Shown: in pieces, positions 62,399-64,000 of the stretch
How positions within the stretch are numbered: position 1 is the first letter of the stretch
How the letters are laid out: the number at the start of each line of letters is the position of its first letter
Assembly (NCBI GenBank): GCA_903994525.1
Contig: CAJEXW010000009.1
Span: 1-64,000 of the forward strand
Direction: 5' to 3'
Source of the DNA: an uncultured Chlorobiaceae bacterium
GTDB lineage: Bacteria > Bacteroidota > Chlorobiia > Chlorobiales > Chlorobiaceae
DNA length: 64,000 nt
Notes under the pieces: generated by a model
The model's database searches: none
Seen by the model: only the letters and a program-made list of their open reading frames with translations
What the model was told of the DNA's origin: nothing
Position numbers and translations under genes: made by a program

Positions 62399-63202
62399 AT
62401 GTTCAATAACCGCATTACAACCCTGCTGCAGCAGGATAAAAAACTGCTGATAGCCTACCTTATGCCTGAGTTTCCGGTTGCGGGTACCACGCTTCCGGTG
62501 CTTGAGGCGCTGGAGGAGAGCGGCGCTGATATTGTGGAACTCGGTATGCCATTCTCGGACCCGATTGGTGACGGGCCGGTGATTCAGGAGGCGGCCCATA
62601 CCGCAATTCGCAACGGTGTCACCATCAAATATCTCCTTGAGTTGGTCCGGCGTGCCCGCCGGGGTGAGGGATGCAGGCCTGTCAACGTTCCCATTCTGCT
62701 GATGGGCTACTGTAATCCGGTAATTGCCTACGGTATTGATGCCTTTTTGCATGATGCCGTTGCGGCTGGTGTTGACGGACTGCTGATTCCTGATTTTCCT
62801 CCCGAAGAGGCTGCTGATTTTCTCCGGAAAGCTAAACGTGTTGGCTTGACGGTGGTCTTTCTCGTTTCTCCGGTGACTCCTCCCGAACGGATTGAGCTGA
62901 TTGACTCGCTTTCGACCGATTTCTCTTATTGTCTTGCTGTCAATGGCACCACTGGCACTGCCAAACTCTCTGAGTCATCATTTGAGAATTCGATTGATGA
63001 GTATCTGAAAAGGGTTCGGCGGCATACCCGCAAAAAATTTGTTGTCGGATTTGGCATCAAGGATAAGTCGCGTGTTGAGTCAATATGGGCATTGGCTGAT
63101 GGTGCGGTTGTCGGGACGGCGCTGTTGCAGCACATAGCGTCTGCATCGACTCCTGAAGCGTGCGCCACCCTTGCCGGGGAGTTCTGGAGAACGCTCCGGT
63201 AG
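62399..63202 (+). CDS. trpA: Tryptophan synthase alpha subunit
   Basis: The 267-residue TIM-barrel enzyme cleaves indole-glycerol phosphate to indole, passed to TrpB. It has ELGMPFSDPIGDGPVIQEA with the catalytic Glu and Asp, and VGFGIKDKSR for phosphate binding. It starts 33 bp after the CPBP gene; a glycosyltransferase gene follows after 6 bp. Confidence 0.95.
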   Translation: MFNNRITTLLQQDKKLLIAYLMPEFPVAGTTLPVLEALEESGADIVELGMPFSDPIGDGPVIQEAAHTAIRNGVTIKYLLELVRRARRGEGCRPVNVPILLMGYCNPVIAYGIDAFLHDAVAAGVDGLLIPDFPPEEAADFLRKAKRVGLTVVFLVSPVTPPERIELIDSLSTDFSYCLAVNGTTGTAKLSESSFENSIDEYLKRVRRHTRKKFVVGFGIKDKSRVESIWALADGAVVGTALLQHIASASTPEACATLAGEFWRTLR

Positions 63203-63208
63203 CCCTTT

Positions 63209-64000
63209 ATGGAGAATGCTCCCACTGTTGATATTATCATTCCCCATTTCAACCGGCGGGATATGCTTGAGCGATGTCTCGACTCGCTTGCAGAGACTCA
63301 TTATCCCTCAATGGGTATCATTGTGGTCGACAATGATGGAACGGAGGCGGGACTTGTTTTTCTTGTCAAACGGTACCGGAGTGCCCGATTGCTGCGTCTC
63401 CCGCAAAATCGCGGTTATGCCGGTGGATGCAATGAGGGGCTGAAACACTCCACAGCGGACTATGTCGTTTTCATGAATGATGACACGGAGCATGATCCCT
63501 TGTGGCTTGAGCGGCTTGTCCGTGCAGCTCTTGAGGATGAGCGCATTGCAGCGTTACAGCCGAAAATTCTTTCACTGAAGCCGTACCGTCAGGGCAAAAA
63601 GGTGTTTGATTATGCCGGAGCGGCGGGGGGGATGGTTGACCAGCTTGGTTATCCGTGGTGTTTGGGGCGTACCTTTTCGGCTATAGAGCATGACAGCGGG
63701 CAGTATGATGTCGGGCAGGATCTTTTCTGGGCATCAGGCGTTGCTATGTTTGTGAAGAGAGCTGTTGCTGTAGAGCTTGGCGGGTTCGATGAGGATTTTT
63801 TTATGCAGATGGAGGAGATTGACCTCTCCTGGCGGATGAAGCTTGCCGGTTATCGTCTTTGCTCTGTGCCGTCATCTGTTGTGCTGCACGAAGGGGGAGC
63901 ATCTCTTTATGCTGGCTCTCCTGAAAAAATCTTTTTCAACCATCGCAATAACATGACGATGCTGTTGAAAAATCGGAGCATGGCTTCGCTGATGTGGGTG
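63209..64000 (+). CDS. Family 2 glycosyltransferase, partial (window end)
   Basis: The frame stays open for 264 codons up to the window end. It encodes a GT-A fold: VDIIIPHFNRRDML at the start, IIVVDNDGT, NRGYAGGCNEGLKH, the metal-binding MNDDTEHDP and later GGFDEDFFMQMEEIDLSWRM. This is the rhamnosyltransferase-like GT2 pattern for cell-surface polysaccharide synthesis. The start at 63209 is 6 bases after trpA. The C-terminus is cut off by the window. Confidence 0.88.
   Translation, partial: MENAPTVDIIIPHFNRRDMLERCLDSLAETHYPSMGIIVVDNDGTEAGLVFLVKRYRSARLLRLPQNRGYAGGCNEGLKHSTADYVVFMNDDTEHDPLWLERLVRAALEDERIAALQPKILSLKPYRQGKKVFDYAGAAGGMVDQLGYPWCLGRTFSAIEHDSGQYDVGQDLFWASGVAMFVKRAVAVELGGFDEDFFMQMEEIDLSWRMKLAGYRLCSVPSSVVLHEGGASLYAGSPEKIFFNHRNNMTMLLKNRSMASLMWV

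Overview
The window reads like the chromosome of a Gram-negative anaerobe, most probably a green sulfur bacterium (Chlorobiaceae). This is an inference: class I fumarase sits next to a biotin-dependent carboxyltransferase (reductive carbon metabolism), there is an LptD-like outer-membrane protein, a TatA protein, a large fused FAD/Fe-S oxidase and a CIRCE-controlled groESL operon. No photosynthesis gene lies in the window, so the species cannot be named.

Layout. 0-7.3 kb is mostly core: a phosphotransferase with a broken kinase domain at the left edge, fumarase, PycB/OadA-type carboxyltransferase, an MFS transporter, a small Lys/Ala-rich secreted peptide and tatA. 7.5-28.1 kb is a defence and mobile-DNA island. 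It opens with a type I restriction-modification locus (hsdR, an AlbA/Schlafen-type ATP-binding gene, hsdM, a small ORF, hsdS) that carries a 16-copy 12-bp coding minisatellite. A visibly A+T-rich two-gene unit follows: an AvcD-like P-loop/deoxycytidylate-deaminase protein translationally coupled to a PD-(D/E)XK nuclease-like protein. Next comes a stretch of DUF4160/DUF2442 genes and decayed toxin-antitoxin and Bro-N fragments, in the middle of which sits an intact three-gene cassette (sce7726 family, sce7725 family, RES-domain protein) with copies of the same DUF2442 and Bro-N sequences on both sides. The island continues with an ORF-less group II intron lying antisense in a broken gene, remnants of AbiE and addiction-module genes, a PIN-domain TA pair with two small companion genes, and a VapBC pair directly in front of recB.

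28.1-64 kb is again mostly core: recB-recD, a secreted Arg/Asn-rich protein, a winged-helix protein, a complete branched-chain amino-acid type ABC transporter (livKHMGF), a 1209-residue FAD/Fe-S oxidoreductase, a membrane-anchored SET-domain protein, a 1521-residue RTX protein beside tRNA-Gly(GCC), trpB, a TPR protein, an LptD-like protein, an alpha/beta hydrolase, an Rrf2 regulator, uvrA, groES-groEL, queC, a CPBP protease-like protein, trpA and the start of a family 2 glycosyltransferase.

How the genes fit together: the island stacks layers that could act on phage: restriction (Hsd), nucleotide depletion (AvcD-like), a possible NAD-targeting RES system and several TA modules. RecB/RecD next door process the same DNA ends. 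The two systems that look least described are the AvcD-nuclease pair (15.2-18.0 kb) and the sce7726-sce7725-RES cassette (20.4-23.2 kb).
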